The notes below the pieces were generated by a model, which was not told the DNA's origin, ran no database searches, and worked only from the letters and a program-made list of their open reading frames with translations. A DNA stretch of 64,000 nucleotides, taken from positions 3,452,001-3,516,000 of the forward strand of contig NZ_CP064942.1 in assembly GCF_015679265.1 (NCBI RefSeq), in the 5' to 3' direction. The translations under genes and the position numbers were made by a program. The stretch comes from Pontivivens ytuae. GTDB lineage: Bacteria > Pseudomonadota > Alphaproteobacteria > Rhodobacterales > Rhodobacteraceae. This document shows positions 55,815 through 64,000 of this stretch, piece after piece; position 1 is the stretch's first letter; the number at the start of each line of letters is the position of its first letter.

Positions 55815-56488
55815 GCACGGCGGGCGAGCGCGATCGTCCGGCGCGGCTCCACCTGCCAGCAGCTTGCGACTTCGAACGCCGCGCGGGCGGAGGCGTGTTG
55901 GCTTGGTGCCTGATCGAACAGCGCGAGATCCCGGCGCGCTTCGTCCCAGTCGATGAGGCACGGCCCGGTGTCCGTCAGGATGATGTTGGATGGGTTGAGC
56001 TCTGCGTGAACGGCGCCATGAGGGCCTTGGGGCAGGGCGCGCAACGTTTTCACCAAAGGCCCGCTGCGGCTCGGCAGCACGGCATCTCCACTTCGAAAAA
56101 CCCGCGGCAACTCGCGGGCCGCGCAGAATCCGGGACGCTGCGGGATGTTCCGGGTTAGGCGGTGAAGATGCAGGAGGGCAGGGCGGAGCGCCGCTATGTC
56201 CTGCACCCCAGCCGGGCGGCCTGAGATGAAGTGCTCCAGCGTCCAGCCCTCCAAGACGATCCGGCCCCGTGCCACAATCGGCAGCGCTGTGCGCAGTCCC
56301 GCCTCTCGCAACGCAGGTTCGAGCCGGTGCAGCCACCACAAGGCCGCAGCGCTCCGCCGCGTGCTCTTCGCCACGAACCGCACACCGCCCCGCTCCACCA
56401 GCCAGACATGATTGCGCGCGCCACCCGTCAGCGGACGGACGACGCGCTCGATGCCGTGGCGGAACAGGAACCGCTCAGGCGGCCTCAC
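55811..56488 (-). CDS. Aminoglycoside/choline-kinase-fold phosphotransferase, atypical
   Basis: 225-residue protein with the APH/choline kinase fold. A Lys at 41 (VAKST) fits the ATP lysine. The catalytic loop reads H161-A-E-L-N-P-S-N168, where the family has HGDxxxxN, so the catalytic Asp is replaced by Glu163; the metal-binding DFD equivalent is present as D180-W-D182. The GTG start overlaps the stop of a CBS-membrane gene by GTGA. It may be a weak kinase or a pseudo-kinase. Its substrate is unknown, and the coupling to two CBS proteins suggests it works with them. Confidence 0.68.
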   Translation of the reverse strand: MRPPERFLFRHGIERVVRPLTGGARNHVWLVERGGVRFVAKSTRRSAAALWWLHRLEPALREAGLRTALPIVARGRIVLEGWTLEHFISGRPAGVQDIAALRPALLHLHRLTRNIPQRPGFCAARELPRVFRSGDAVLPSRSGPLVKTLRALPQGPHGAVHAELNPSNIILTDTGPCLIDWDEARRDLALFDQAPSQHASARAAFEVASCWQVEPRRTIALARRA

Positions 56489-57018
56489 ATGACGGAGAAG
56501 ATCAGCGCCATCAGGATGGTGTAGAGCGCGATGCCCCCCGCGATCAGCACCAGCGGGAAGTTGGATGCGAGCTGTGCCTTTGCGTATTGGCGCACCTGGT
56601 ACATCAGGTCCGGCCACGTGTAGCTGACGAAATCGCCCTGGGTGAAGACGACCTTGATCTTACCGTCATTGTCCACGACCGGCAGGCGGCGAAAGCGCTC
56701 GTTGGACATGATGCGCAGCCATTCGAGGAGGTCGTCATCCTCCTTCGCCACCCGCGGATCGCTCGTCATGATGTCGGAGAGCGGCGTGGTCTCCGGATCG
56801 CGGCCCTCGCTGATGACGCGGCGCATGAGGTCGCGCTCGGTCACGACGCCTTTCACCCGCTCCTCGCCATCGACGACGAAGACCGAGCCGTAGTTGAGGC
56901 GCGACATCTCGTTCGCGGCCTCCCGCACGGTCGCGGAGGCGGCGAATGTCAGGGGCTTGGGCTTCGAGGCGAACTCCGGACGGTCCTTCAGACGCATTGC
57001 GCGATCGTTTTCAGCCAT
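56485..57018 (-). CDS. CBS-pair protein with C-terminal membrane anchor
   Basis: 177-residue protein with two CBS motifs (about 20-75 and 85-140; VTERDLMRRVISEG and LPVVDNDGKIKVVFTQGDFVSYTW) and one C-terminal transmembrane helix (FPLVLIAGGIALYTILMALIF, about 153-175). The CBS part faces the cytoplasm if the tail is the only span. It would sense nucleotides at the membrane. A paralogue of the same length precedes it on the strand, and a GTGA overlap ties it to the phosphotransferase gene downstream. Confidence 0.85.
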   Translation of the reverse strand: MAENDRAMRLKDRPEFASKPKPLTFAASATVREAANEMSRLNYGSVFVVDGEERVKGVVTERDLMRRVISEGRDPETTPLSDIMTSDPRVAKEDDDLLEWLRIMSNERFRRLPVVDNDGKIKVVFTQGDFVSYTWPDLMYQVRQYAKAQLASNFPLVLIAGGIALYTILMALIFSVM

Positions 57019-57095
57019 GGGCCTCCTCCCACTGTCCCAATTCGTTTGAGATGTGACCTAGTCCGCGCGCCCGTTCTGGCGAGCGCGGCATTCCG

Positions 57096-57626
57096 TCAGG
57101 TGAGATTGAAGAGAAGCGCCATCAACAGCGTGTAGCCCGCCGCACTGCCCGCGATCAGCAACAGCGTGCGCATGTCGAGCGAGGCCTGCGCCGGCGCGCT
57201 GTTCGCGGCGGGCCGCCAGAAAAGCTCCGGCCACGTATAGGCGACGAAATCGCCCAACGTGAACAGGGCCACGAGCTTTCCGTCCGCATCAAGGATCGGC
57301 AGGCGGCGGAAGCGTTCGTTGGACATGATGCGCAGCCAGTCGACCACGTCGTCATCGGCCCGGCCCGTGCGCGGATTGGCGGTCATCACGTCGGAGACGC
57401 GCGTCTGCGCGGGGCTGCGGTGGACGGCGACGACCCGCGTCAGGATGTCACGCTCGGTCAGGATGCCGATGACCTCGTTCTCGCCATCCACGACCACGGC
57501 GCATCCGTAGTTGTAGGCCGACATCGCCTGGGCGGTCGCCTCGATCATGTCGTCGGGGCTGCAGGTCAGCGGCGGCGGCTTCTGCGCGAATTCCGGCCGG
57601 TCCGCAATCAGCATCGGTTGTTGCAC
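57096..57626 (-). CDS. CBS-pair protein with C-terminal membrane anchor (paralogue)
   Basis: 176-residue paralogue of the adjacent CBS protein: ILTERDILTRVVAVH, then WLRIMSNERFRRLPILDADG and FTLGDFVAYTWPELFW, then a C-terminal helix (TLLLIAGSAAGYTLLMALLF). The segment WLRIMSNERFRRLP is identical in both proteins, so this is a tandem duplication. GTG at 57626 has GGGAG 6 nt upstream; ATG 57614 is the other option. The pair with the kinase-like gene forms a likely three-gene unit. Confidence 0.82.
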   Translation of the reverse strand: MQQPMLIADRPEFAQKPPPLTCSPDDMIEATAQAMSAYNYGCAVVVDGENEVIGILTERDILTRVVAVHRSPAQTRVSDVMTANPRTGRADDDVVDWLRIMSNERFRRLPILDADGKLVALFTLGDFVAYTWPELFWRPAANSAPAQASLDMRTLLLIAGSAAGYTLLMALLFNLT

Positions 57627-57702
57627 GCCGCTCCCCCGGGTCGCATCTCCCCAAGACCTAGAACGGTTCTCAATTCGCGACAAGTTGTCCCACGCGTCAG
57701 CC

Positions 57703-58248
57703 TCACGGCCGGGTGAAGCGGACCTTGCCGATATGGGGCAGGTTGCGGTTGCGCTGGGCGTAATCGATGCCATAGCCGACGACGAATTCGTCGGGGATCT
57801 CGAAGCCGGTCCAGGTCGCGCGGATGTCCGCCTCGCGCCGTGAGGGCTTGTCGAGCAGCGCGCAAACCTCCAGCCGGGCGGGCTTGCGGGCGCGCAACAT
57901 GCCGGTGACGTGCTTGAGGGTGAAGCCGGTGTCCACGATGTCCTCGACCACCAGCACATCGCGCCCCTCGATGCCCGAGCGCAGGTCCTTCAGGATCCGC
58001 ACCTCGCGGGTCGATTCCATGCCGTCGCCATATGAGGACGCCTCGATGAAATCGACCTCCACCGGCAGGTCCAGCTCACGCACCAGGTCGGCGATGAAGA
58101 CGAAGGAGCCGCGCAACAGCCCCACCACGACGAGCTTGTCCGTATCGGCGAAATGATCGGAGATCTCGCGCGCCAATGCTTCCACGCGCGCGGCGATGGA
58201 CTTGGCCGAGATCATCTCGTCGATCACGTAGGTGAGCGGTTGTGTCAT
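57703..58248 (-). CDS. hpt: Hypoxanthine phosphoribosyltransferase
   Basis: 181-residue purine-salvage enzyme that converts hypoxanthine or guanine with PRPP to IMP or GMP. The PRPP-binding motif is [17 protein letters not shown], the flexible-loop region is [14 protein letters not shown], and [19 protein letters not shown] and [17 protein letters not shown] are standard. The ATG at 58248 gives the family length. It is divergent from the RatA/COQ10 gene by 66 bp. Confidence 0.93.
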   Translation of the reverse strand: MTQPLTYVIDEMISAKSIAARVEALAREISDHFADTDKLVVVGLLRGSFVFIADLVRELDLPVEVDFIEASSYGDGMESTREVRILKDLRSGIEGRDVLVVEDIVDTGFTLKHVTGMLRARKPARLEVCALLDKPSRREADIRATWTGFEIPDEFVVGYGIDYAQRNRNLPHIGKVRFTRP

Positions 58249-58314
58249 GGAACTCTCCGTTGTGGCGGGCGCTTCTTTACGGCAGAAAACGGCACCGGAC
58301 CAGAGCGAGCAGAC

Positions 58315-58761
58315 ATGACGACCCATTCCGAGACCCGCGACATGCCCTATTCGGCCGACCAGATCTACGACCTGGTGGCGGATGTCGAATCCTACCCGAA
58401 ATTCATCCCCTGGGTCGCGGCCTGTCGCGTGCGCCATGAACGGGAGGTCGAGGAGGGCAAGGTCGTGGACGCGGACCTCGTCGTCAGCTTCAAGGTGTTC
58501 CGCGAGAGCTTCCTGAGCCGCGTCACCATGAAGCCCGAGCCCAACACGATCGACGTCGAATATCTCGACGGGCCGTTCAAGTACCTCATCAACAACTGGC
58601 GGTTCGAGGACAAGCCGGACGGCGGCTGCAAGGTCCACTTCTACGTGGACTTCCAGTTCAAGAGCCGTGTGCTGCAGGCTGCCATCGGCGCGGTCTTCAA
58701 CGAGGCGATGCGCCGGATCGTGCGCGCCTTTGAGAAACGGGCCGACCAGCTCTACGGTTGA
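58315..58761 (+). CDS. RatA/COQ10-family START-domain protein
   Basis: 148-residue protein with the SRPBCC (START) fold: [24 protein letters not shown] opens the domain, and [25 protein letters not shown] is the long final helix that closes the lipid pocket. Homologues bind coenzyme Q (COQ10) or, as RatA in E. coli, bind the ribosome; the ubiquinone role fits alphaproteobacteria better. The ATG at 58315 is taken on length. It ends 4 bp before a long inverted repeat that separates it from the convergent transglutaminase gene. Confidence 0.88.
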   Translation: MTTHSETRDMPYSADQIYDLVADVESYPKFIPWVAACRVRHEREVEEGKVVDADLVVSFKVFRESFLSRVTMKPEPNTIDVEYLDGPFKYLINNWRFEDKPDGGCKVHFYVDFQFKSRVLQAAIGAVFNEAMRRIVRAFEKRADQLYG

Positions 58762-58764
58762 GCC

Positions 58765-58823
58765 GCCTCCTGCGGGAGTATTTGAGCGAATTCGAAGCGG
58801 CTTTCGAATTCGCTCAAATACTC
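58765..58823. repeat. Gene-end repeat pair forming a 21-bp hairpin
   Basis: GCCTCCTGCGGG (58765-58776) begins one element, and the arms GAGTATTTGAGCGAATTCGAA (58776-58796) and its exact reverse complement (58803-58823) enclose a 6-nt loop. Two copies of the dispersed element therefore face each other at one point between convergent genes. A two-way terminator is the likely role. Confidence 0.8.
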
Positions 58824-58857
58824 ATGTCGGCTCGGTTTTTGGAGGCGGGCCGCGCCT

Positions 58858-61800
58858 TCAGGTGCGCCGCAGGTCCAGCGTGCGCGGGAAATCCGGGTGC
58901 GTGCCGAGATATTGGGGCATGCTGAGATTGGGGCTGTGGCCGCCCGCCTCGAACCGGGCGATGCGGCGGCCCTCGGCCTCCAGTGCGTTGATCGGCCGGG
59001 TCTCGTGGGCACGGCCGCCGGGGTGGTGGACCTGGTAGGTGCAGCCGCCGACGGAGCGGCCGGAGATGCTGTCCCAGAGGTCGAAGGTGAGCGGCGCGTG
59101 GGCCGGGATGGTGGGGTGCAGGGCGCTCCACGGTTGCCAGGAGCGGAAGCGGACGCCGCCGATCTGGGCATTGCCGACTTTCTCCAGCGGGATGGCGTAG
59201 CCGTTGCAGGTGAGCTTGTAGCGGGGATCGGCGTTGGTGAGCTTCACCTGCAGCCGCTCGACCGATGAGTCGACGAAGCGCGCCGTGCCGCCGGCGGTCG
59301 ATTCTTCGCCCAGCACCAGCCAGGGCTCGATGGCGGAGCGGATCTCGATCTCCGCACCGTCGACCTCGACCCGGCCCGCGACGGGGAAGCGGAAATCGTA
59401 CTGGGCGGCGAACCAGCTGTCCTCGAAGGGCGTGCCATGGGCTTGCGACAGATCGGCGAGGACGCGGCGGAAGTCCTGCCAGCAGTGCTCGGGCAGCAGG
59501 TACTTGTCGTGCAGATGTGTGCCGTGGGGGGTGAGCGCGCCCTTGTGGGGCGTCTCCCAGAACCAGGCGATCAGGGCGCGGATGATGAGCGACTGCGCCA
59601 TGGCCATGCGGGGATGCGGCGGCATCTCGAACCCGCGGAACTCCACGAGGCCGAGGCGGCCGGAGGGGCCGTCGGGGGAGAACAGCTTGTCGATACAGAT
59701 CTCGGCCCGGTGGGTGTTGCCGGTGAGATCCGTCAACAGGTGGCGGAAGATCCGGTCGACGAGCCACAGGGGCGGGTTGCCGCCGAGCCGCTCGACCTCC
59801 TTCAGCGCGATCTCCATCTCGTAGAGGCTGTCGTGTCGCGCCTCGTCGAGGCGGGGCGCCTGCGAGGTCGGCCCGATGAACATGCCGGAGAAGAGGTAGC
59901 TGAGCGACGGGTGGGTCTGCCAGTAGCGGATGATGGAGCCCAAGAGATCCGGCCGCCGCAGGAACGGGCTGTCGCCGGGCGTCTGCCCGCCCACGACGAT
60001 GTGGTTGCCGCCGCCGGAGCCGGTGGGCCGCCCGTCCACCATGAAGGTGAAGCTGTCGAGGCCGATGGCGCGGGCTTCCTCGTAGAGCGTCTCGGTCACC
60101 TCCCGCAGATGCGGCCAGGTGTAGGTCGGCTGGATGTTGACCTCGATCACGCCGGGGTCGGGGGTCACGCCGATCAGGTTCATGCGGCCGTCGCGGGGCG
60201 GCTCGTAGCCCTCCACATGGACGGGCTGTTCGAGCTCGGCGGCGGTCTCCTCGATCGCGGTGACGAGGTCGATATACTCCTCTGCCGTGCCGGTCGGCGG
60301 CAGGAAGACGCAGATGCGGCCGTCCCGCGGCTCGACGGTCAGTGCGGTGCGCACCGGCTGGTCGCCATCGACGAAGACGGTGTGGGCGGCCATCCAGTCG
60401 TCCGAAGGCTCCTGTGTGGGTTGGGAGATCGCGCGCCCCTCCGCCGTCTGCGGCAGCGGGCCGGGGCGAGTCATCGGGTCGCGGACGAAGGGCATCTGCA
60501 TGATGCGGCGCGCCTCGCTCTGATGCTCCAGCGAGCCCAGCGGCAGGCGGAAGCCGGCGGGGCTGTCGCCGGGCATCAGGTAGAGCTTGCCGCGCCGGGT
60601 CTTCCAGCGCTCGGAGCGCCAGCGGAAGCGGCGGCCGTCCTTGGCCTGCGCCAATTGCAGCGGCAGCACGTAGGCTGTGGGCGTGGCAAGACCGCGTTCG
60701 AAGACCTTGACCAGCCGCGCCCGCTCCTGTGGATCCTCCAGCTTGTTGTCCTCGGGCGTCACGTTCGGCGGCAGCTCCTGCTCGCGCAGGGCGAAGGCGG
60801 CGGGGTCCTCGTAGGTGGGGGCGGCGAGGTCGCGCTCCACCTCCAGCGCGTCGCAGAGGTGGTTCATGAAGGTCTCGGCCGTCTTGACATCCGCGCCCTG
60901 TGAGCCTTCGGTCGCAACCAGATCGGGGTTCTTCCACAGCGGGATGCCGTCGTCGCGCCAGTAGAGGGAGAACGCCCAGCGGGGGAGCTGCTCGCCCGGA
61001 TACCACTTGCCCTGGCCGTAATGAAGCATGCCACCTGGCGCGAACTTCTCGCGCAGGCGGCGGATGAGTTGGTCGGCCTTCTCGCGTTTGGTCGGGCCGA
61101 CGGCGTCCACCGTCCACTCGGCACCGTCGCGGTCGTAGGCGGAGACGAAAGTGGGCTCGCCGCCCATGGTCAGCCGCACGTCGCCCGTCTCGAGCTTACG
61201 GTCGATCATGTGGCCGGTGCGGTCGAGCGCGGCCCAGTCCGCCTCGTTGATCGGGGCGGTGACGCGAGGCGGCTCCTCGATCCGGTCGACGCGCATGTCG
61301 AAGTCGAACTCCACATCGGCCTTCTCCAGCGAGCCCGCGATGGGGGCGGCGGAGGAGGGGATGGGTGTGGCCGCCAGCGGAATGTGTCCCTCCCCAGCGA
61401 AGAGGCCGGAGGTCGGGTCGAGGCCCACCCAGCCCGCGCCGGGCAGATAGACCTCGGTCCATGCATGGAGATCGGTGAAGTCGTTCTCCGGTCCGCTCGG
61501 CCCGTCAATGGCCTTCAGATCAGCGGTAAGCTGCACGAGATAACCCGAGACGAAGCGCGCCGCGTAGCCGCATTCGCGCAGCATGTTGACGAGCAGCCAG
61601 GCGCTGTCGCGGCAGGAGCCGAGGGCCTTCTGGATGGTCTGTTTCGGCGTCTGCACGCCCGGCTCCATCCGAACGGTGTATTCGATCTCCCGTTGCACGT
61701 ACTGGTTCATCGCGACCAGCCAGTCGTTGACCGAGCCCTCCTGCTTCGGCGCGCGGGCCAGGAACTCGTGGAATGTGCGGGTCTGCTTCGGCTGGCGGCG

Positions 61801-62151
61801 GTAGATCGACAGCTCTTTCTTGAGGGCTCCCGGATAGGAGAAGGGGACCTCGCTCGCATAATCCTCAACGAAGAAGTCGAAGGGGTTGATCGCGATCATG
61901 TCGGCAATGAGCTGGACCTCGACCTCGAAGATCCGCGTCCGTTCGGGAAAGACGAGCCGCCCCTGCCAGTTGGCGAACGCGTCCTGCTGCCAGTTGATGA
62001 AGTGATCATCGGGCTGGACCTTCATCGAATAGCTCAGCACCGGGGTGCGCGCATGGGGCGCAGGCCGCAGCCGGACGACATGCGGATTCAGGAAGATCGG
62101 TCGGTCGTAGCGGTAGGTCGTGCGGTGCGTTAGCGCGATCTTGATGCTCAT
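58858..62151 (-). CDS. Transglutaminase / DUF2126 family protein
   Basis: 1097-residue cytoplasmic protein. The N-terminal part is a transglutaminase-like module with a beta-sandwich (1-115) and the catalytic triad C180 (GSCRDSAW), H229 (DLHAWTEVYL) and D245 (GLDPTS). The C-terminal half (from about 330) is the DUF2126 domain, which belongs to the COOH-NH2 ligase-type amidoligase context. It is divergent from an ATP-grasp gene and an alpha-E gene, a grouping predicted from comparative genomics to make or modify peptides. No product of the system is known to me. Confidence 0.9.
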   Translation of the reverse strand: MSIKIALTHRTTYRYDRPIFLNPHVVRLRPAPHARTPVLSYSMKVQPDDHFINWQQDAFANWQGRLVFPERTRIFEVEVQLIADMIAINPFDFFVEDYASEVPFSYPGALKKELSIYRRQPKQTRTFHEFLARAPKQEGSVNDWLVAMNQYVQREIEYTVRMEPGVQTPKQTIQKALGSCRDSAWLLVNMLRECGYAARFVSGYLVQLTADLKAIDGPSGPENDFTDLHAWTEVYLPGAGWVGLDPTSGLFAGEGHIPLAATPIPSSAAPIAGSLEKADVEFDFDMRVDRIEEPPRVTAPINEADWAALDRTGHMIDRKLETGDVRLTMGGEPTFVSAYDRDGAEWTVDAVGPTKREKADQLIRRLREKFAPGGMLHYGQGKWYPGEQLPRWAFSLYWRDDGIPLWKNPDLVATEGSQGADVKTAETFMNHLCDALEVERDLAAPTYEDPAAFALREQELPPNVTPEDNKLEDPQERARLVKVFERGLATPTAYVLPLQLAQAKDGRRFRWRSERWKTRRGKLYLMPGDSPAGFRLPLGSLEHQSEARRIMQMPFVRDPMTRPGPLPQTAEGRAISQPTQEPSDDWMAAHTVFVDGDQPVRTALTVEPRDGRICVFLPPTGTAEEYIDLVTAIEETAAELEQPVHVEGYEPPRDGRMNLIGVTPDPGVIEVNIQPTYTWPHLREVTETLYEEARAIGLDSFTFMVDGRPTGSGGGNHIVVGGQTPGDSPFLRRPDLLGSIIRYWQTHPSLSYLFSGMFIGPTSQAPRLDEARHDSLYEMEIALKEVERLGGNPPLWLVDRIFRHLLTDLTGNTHRAEICIDKLFSPDGPSGRLGLVEFRGFEMPPHPRMAMAQSLIIRALIAWFWETPHKGALTPHGTHLHDKYLLPEHCWQDFRRVLADLSQAHGTPFEDSWFAAQYDFRFPVAGRVEVDGAEIEIRSAIEPWLVLGEESTAGGTARFVDSSVERLQVKLTNADPRYKLTCNGYAIPLEKVGNAQIGGVRFRSWQPWSALHPTIPAHAPLTFDLWDSISGRSVGGCTYQVHHPGGRAHETRPINALEAEGRRIARFEAGGHSPNLSMPQYLGTHPDFPRTLDLRRT

Positions 62152-62278
62152 TTTTCATCCATTGGACGTGGGGCCGCTGCGAAATTGATCTCACAACCCT
62201 TGGCAAAGCGCCTTTTCGTGTCAGTCTCTTCGGGCAATGCTGTGATGCGGTCCCGCAAAGTCCACCGGAAAGGCGATC

Positions 62279-63682
62279 ATGTTCAACGAAATGTATCGGG
62301 ATGGGGAGATCAGGCCGGAGTATCGCATGATCGCCGACTGGTTGGAGGCGAACGGTCCCGATGCGCTGAACGAGAAACGGGCCGAAGCCGAAGCGCTGTT
62401 CCGCCGCGTTGGCATCACCTTCGCCGTCTACGGTGAGGGCGGCGATCCGGAGCGGTTGATCCCCTTCGACATGGTTCCGCGGGTGTTTTCCAGCACCGAG
62501 TGGCAGAAGATCGAGGCGGGCTCAATCCAGCGCACGAGGGCGCTCAACGCCTTCCTCACCGACATCTATACAGAGCGGGCCATCGTGAAGGAGGGGATCG
62601 TCCCCGCCGACCTGATCGACGGCAATGAGGCCTACGAGCCGGTGATGGAGGGGTTCCGCCCGCCGGGCGGCATCTTCTCCCACATCTGCGGCGTGGATCT
62701 GGTACGGGTGGACGAGGACACCTCCTACGTGCTGGAGGACAATTGCCGCACGCCCTCGGGCATCTCCTACGTGCTGGAGAACCGGGAGGTGATGGCGCGT
62801 ATGTTCCCGGAGCTCTTCCGCTCCGGCATCGTGCGGCCGGTGGATCACTACGGCGACATGCTGGCAGACGCCATGCGATCGGTCGCGCCCCCCAATTGCG
62901 ACGGGGAGCCGACGCTCGCGATCCTGACGCCGGGCCATTTCAACTCCGCCTATTACGAACACAGCTTCCTCGCCGATCTGATGGGGGTGGAGCTGGTGGA
63001 GGGGCCGGATCTCTTCGTCGAGAACCACCGCCTCTACATGCGCACGACCAAGGGGCCGCAGCGGATCGACGTGCTCTACCGGCGGATCGACGACTCCTTC
63101 CTCGACCCGCAGGTGTTCCGCAAGGACTCCATGCTCGGCGTGCCGGGGATCATCGACGCCTACAAGGCGGGCGGGGTGACGATCGTGAACGCGCCGGGAT
63201 CCGGCGTGGCCGACGACAAGGCGATCTACATCTACGTGCCCGAGATGATCCGTTTCTATCTGGGCGAGGAGCCGATCCTGCCCAACGTGCCGACCTGGCG
63301 CTGCGGCAAGCCGGACGAGCTGTCCCACGTCATGGAGAACCTGCACGAGCTGGTGGTGAAGGAGGTCCACGGATCCGGCGGGTACGGCATGCTGATCGGG
63401 CCGAAATCGACCGAGCAGGAGATCGAGGATTACCGCAAGCGGATCGAGGCGGACCCGGCGGGCTTCATCGCACAGCCGACGCTCAAGCTCTCCGCCGCGC
63501 CGACGCTGGGCGATGAGGGTCTCGTGCCGCGCCACGTGGACCTGCGCCCCTTCGTGATCTCGGGGCAGGAGACGAAGCTCATTCCCGGCGGCCTAACCCG
63601 TGTCGCGCTGAAGGAGGGGTCGCTGGTCGTGAACTCCTCCCAAGGCGGCGGGGTGAAGGACACCTGGGTTCTGGACCGATAG
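62279..63682 (+). CDS. Circularly permuted type-2 ATP-grasp protein
   Basis: 467-residue protein of the circularly permuted ATP-grasp family, expected to ligate an amino group to a carboxylate with ATP. Features: YVLEDNCRTPSGISYVLENRE (about 148-168, with the metal-binding region), TPGHFNSAYYEHSFLADLMG, LYRRIDDSFLDPQVFR, VVNAPGSGVADDKAIY-type segment, and LVVKEVHGSGGYGMLIGP near 360. GGAAAGG lies 6 nt before the ATG. It is divergent from the transglutaminase gene and is followed 9 bp later by the alpha-E gene. Confidence 0.92.
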   Translation: MFNEMYRDGEIRPEYRMIADWLEANGPDALNEKRAEAEALFRRVGITFAVYGEGGDPERLIPFDMVPRVFSSTEWQKIEAGSIQRTRALNAFLTDIYTERAIVKEGIVPADLIDGNEAYEPVMEGFRPPGGIFSHICGVDLVRVDEDTSYVLEDNCRTPSGISYVLENREVMARMFPELFRSGIVRPVDHYGDMLADAMRSVAPPNCDGEPTLAILTPGHFNSAYYEHSFLADLMGVELVEGPDLFVENHRLYMRTTKGPQRIDVLYRRIDDSFLDPQVFRKDSMLGVPGIIDAYKAGGVTIVNAPGSGVADDKAIYIYVPEMIRFYLGEEPILPNVPTWRCGKPDELSHVMENLHELVVKEVHGSGGYGMLIGPKSTEQEIEDYRKRIEADPAGFIAQPTLKLSAAPTLGDEGLVPRHVDLRPFVISGQETKLIPGGLTRVALKEGSLVVNSSQGGGVKDTWVLDR

Positions 63683-63691
63683 GAGGCGCCC

Positions 63692-64000
63692 ATGCTGAGC
63701 CGCACGGCCAACGGCCTGTTCTGGATGTCGCGCTATGTGGAGCGCGCAGGCAACGTCGCGCGACTGCTCGACGCGGGGCGGCGGATGGACCTCCTCCCCA
63801 ACACCGAGGAGGGCCGCGCCTCCGAATGGGAGTCCATCGTGATCGCCAGTGGTTGTCAGGAGACGTTTCCGGGCGACATCAAGCAGGCGACGATGGAGGA
63901 GGTGGCGCGCCACCTCATCTTCGACGAGACCAATCCCTCCTCGATCCACTGCTGCCTGCAGGCCGCGCGGGAGAACGCGCGCGCCATGCGCATCGCGGTG
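63692..64000 (+). CDS. Alpha-E domain protein (DUF403), 3' truncated by window
   Basis: The first 103 residues of a helical protein starting MLSRTANGLFWMSRYVERAG, the typical opening of the alpha-E (DUF403) family. AGGAGG lies 5 nt before the ATG and 9 bp separate it from the ATP-grasp stop, so the two are co-translated. Alpha-E proteins occur with circularly permuted ATP-grasp and transglutaminase genes. The C-terminus is beyond the window; the family is about 310 residues. Confidence 0.88.
   Translation, partial: MLSRTANGLFWMSRYVERAGNVARLLDAGRRMDLLPNTEEGRASEWESIVIASGCQETFPGDIKQATMEEVARHLIFDETNPSSIHCCLQAARENARAMRIAV

Overview
The window is GC-rich, densely coded chromosomal DNA that looks like a member of the Rhodobacteraceae (Roseobacter lineage, Alphaproteobacteria). 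Supporting signs are a LexA box of the alphaproteobacterial type (GTTC-N7-GTTC) in the uvrA promoter, a B12-dependent ribonucleotide reductase (NrdJ), a corrinoid/one-carbon cluster with a 'virulence factor' domain protein, sulfolactate sulfo-lyase-like genes, and a short intergenic element (CCTCCGGCGGGg-ATATTTG) repeated at many gene ends. I see no tRNA, rRNA, CRISPR array, prophage or insertion sequence. Gene starts were chosen by Shine-Dalgarno spacing, overlap with the preceding gene and family length, so many differ from the longest open frame.

Layout. 1-5.2 kb: a corrinoid methyltransferase / MetF-like / virulence-factor operon (minus), canonical metF, and a Ppx/GppA-rlmE pair. 5.3-12.7 kb (minus): a solitary pstB-like gene and a peptide-type ABC operon (Tat-exported binding protein, two permeases, an unknown 92-aa protein, a fused double ATPase). 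12.8-15.2 kb: cytochrome P450 and a transsulfuration-family PLP enzyme. 15.3-19.9 kb: a GntR/UTRA regulator divergent from suyA-suyB-comC-like genes and an aldose 1-epimerase, probably a sulfolactate module with two clear operator palindromes. 19.95-21.3 kb: a Rieske oxygenase with a coupled 72-aa protein. 21.3-25.5 kb: a structured leader and nrdJ. 25.5-26.2 kb: a compositionally foreign ImmA/IrrE peptidase ending at a canonical terminator. 26.5-30 kb: two histidine kinases and an MBL-fold hydrolase. 30-38.5 kb: gyrA, AI-2E family exporter, DXD glycosyltransferase, ssb and divergent SOS-regulated uvrA. 38.6-44.2 kb: small genes, coaD, two tandem cyclophilins, a membrane protein and a DUF3179 protein. 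44.2-49.7 kb: tyrS, anmK, UbiH-type hydroxylase, HAD nucleotidase, methyltransferase. 49.7-52.3 kb: FadR-type regulator coupled to a 2-keto-4-pentenoate hydratase, and a serine hydrolase. 52.3-58.8 kb: MBL hydrolase, lipA, a LysM/double-rhodanese protein, an atypical phosphotransferase coupled to two membrane-anchored CBS proteins, hpt and a RatA/COQ10 protein. 58.9-64 kb: a transglutaminase-DUF2126 protein divergent from a circularly permuted ATP-grasp enzyme and an alpha-E protein, a predicted but little-studied peptide-ligase system.

Most of this is housekeeping or ordinary accessory metabolism. The best candidates for something undescribed are the strand-specific repeat that follows stop codons and forms long hairpins between convergent genes, the transglutaminase/ATP-grasp/alpha-E system, the structured nrdJ leader, and the run of six palindromes between anmK and the UbiH-type gene.
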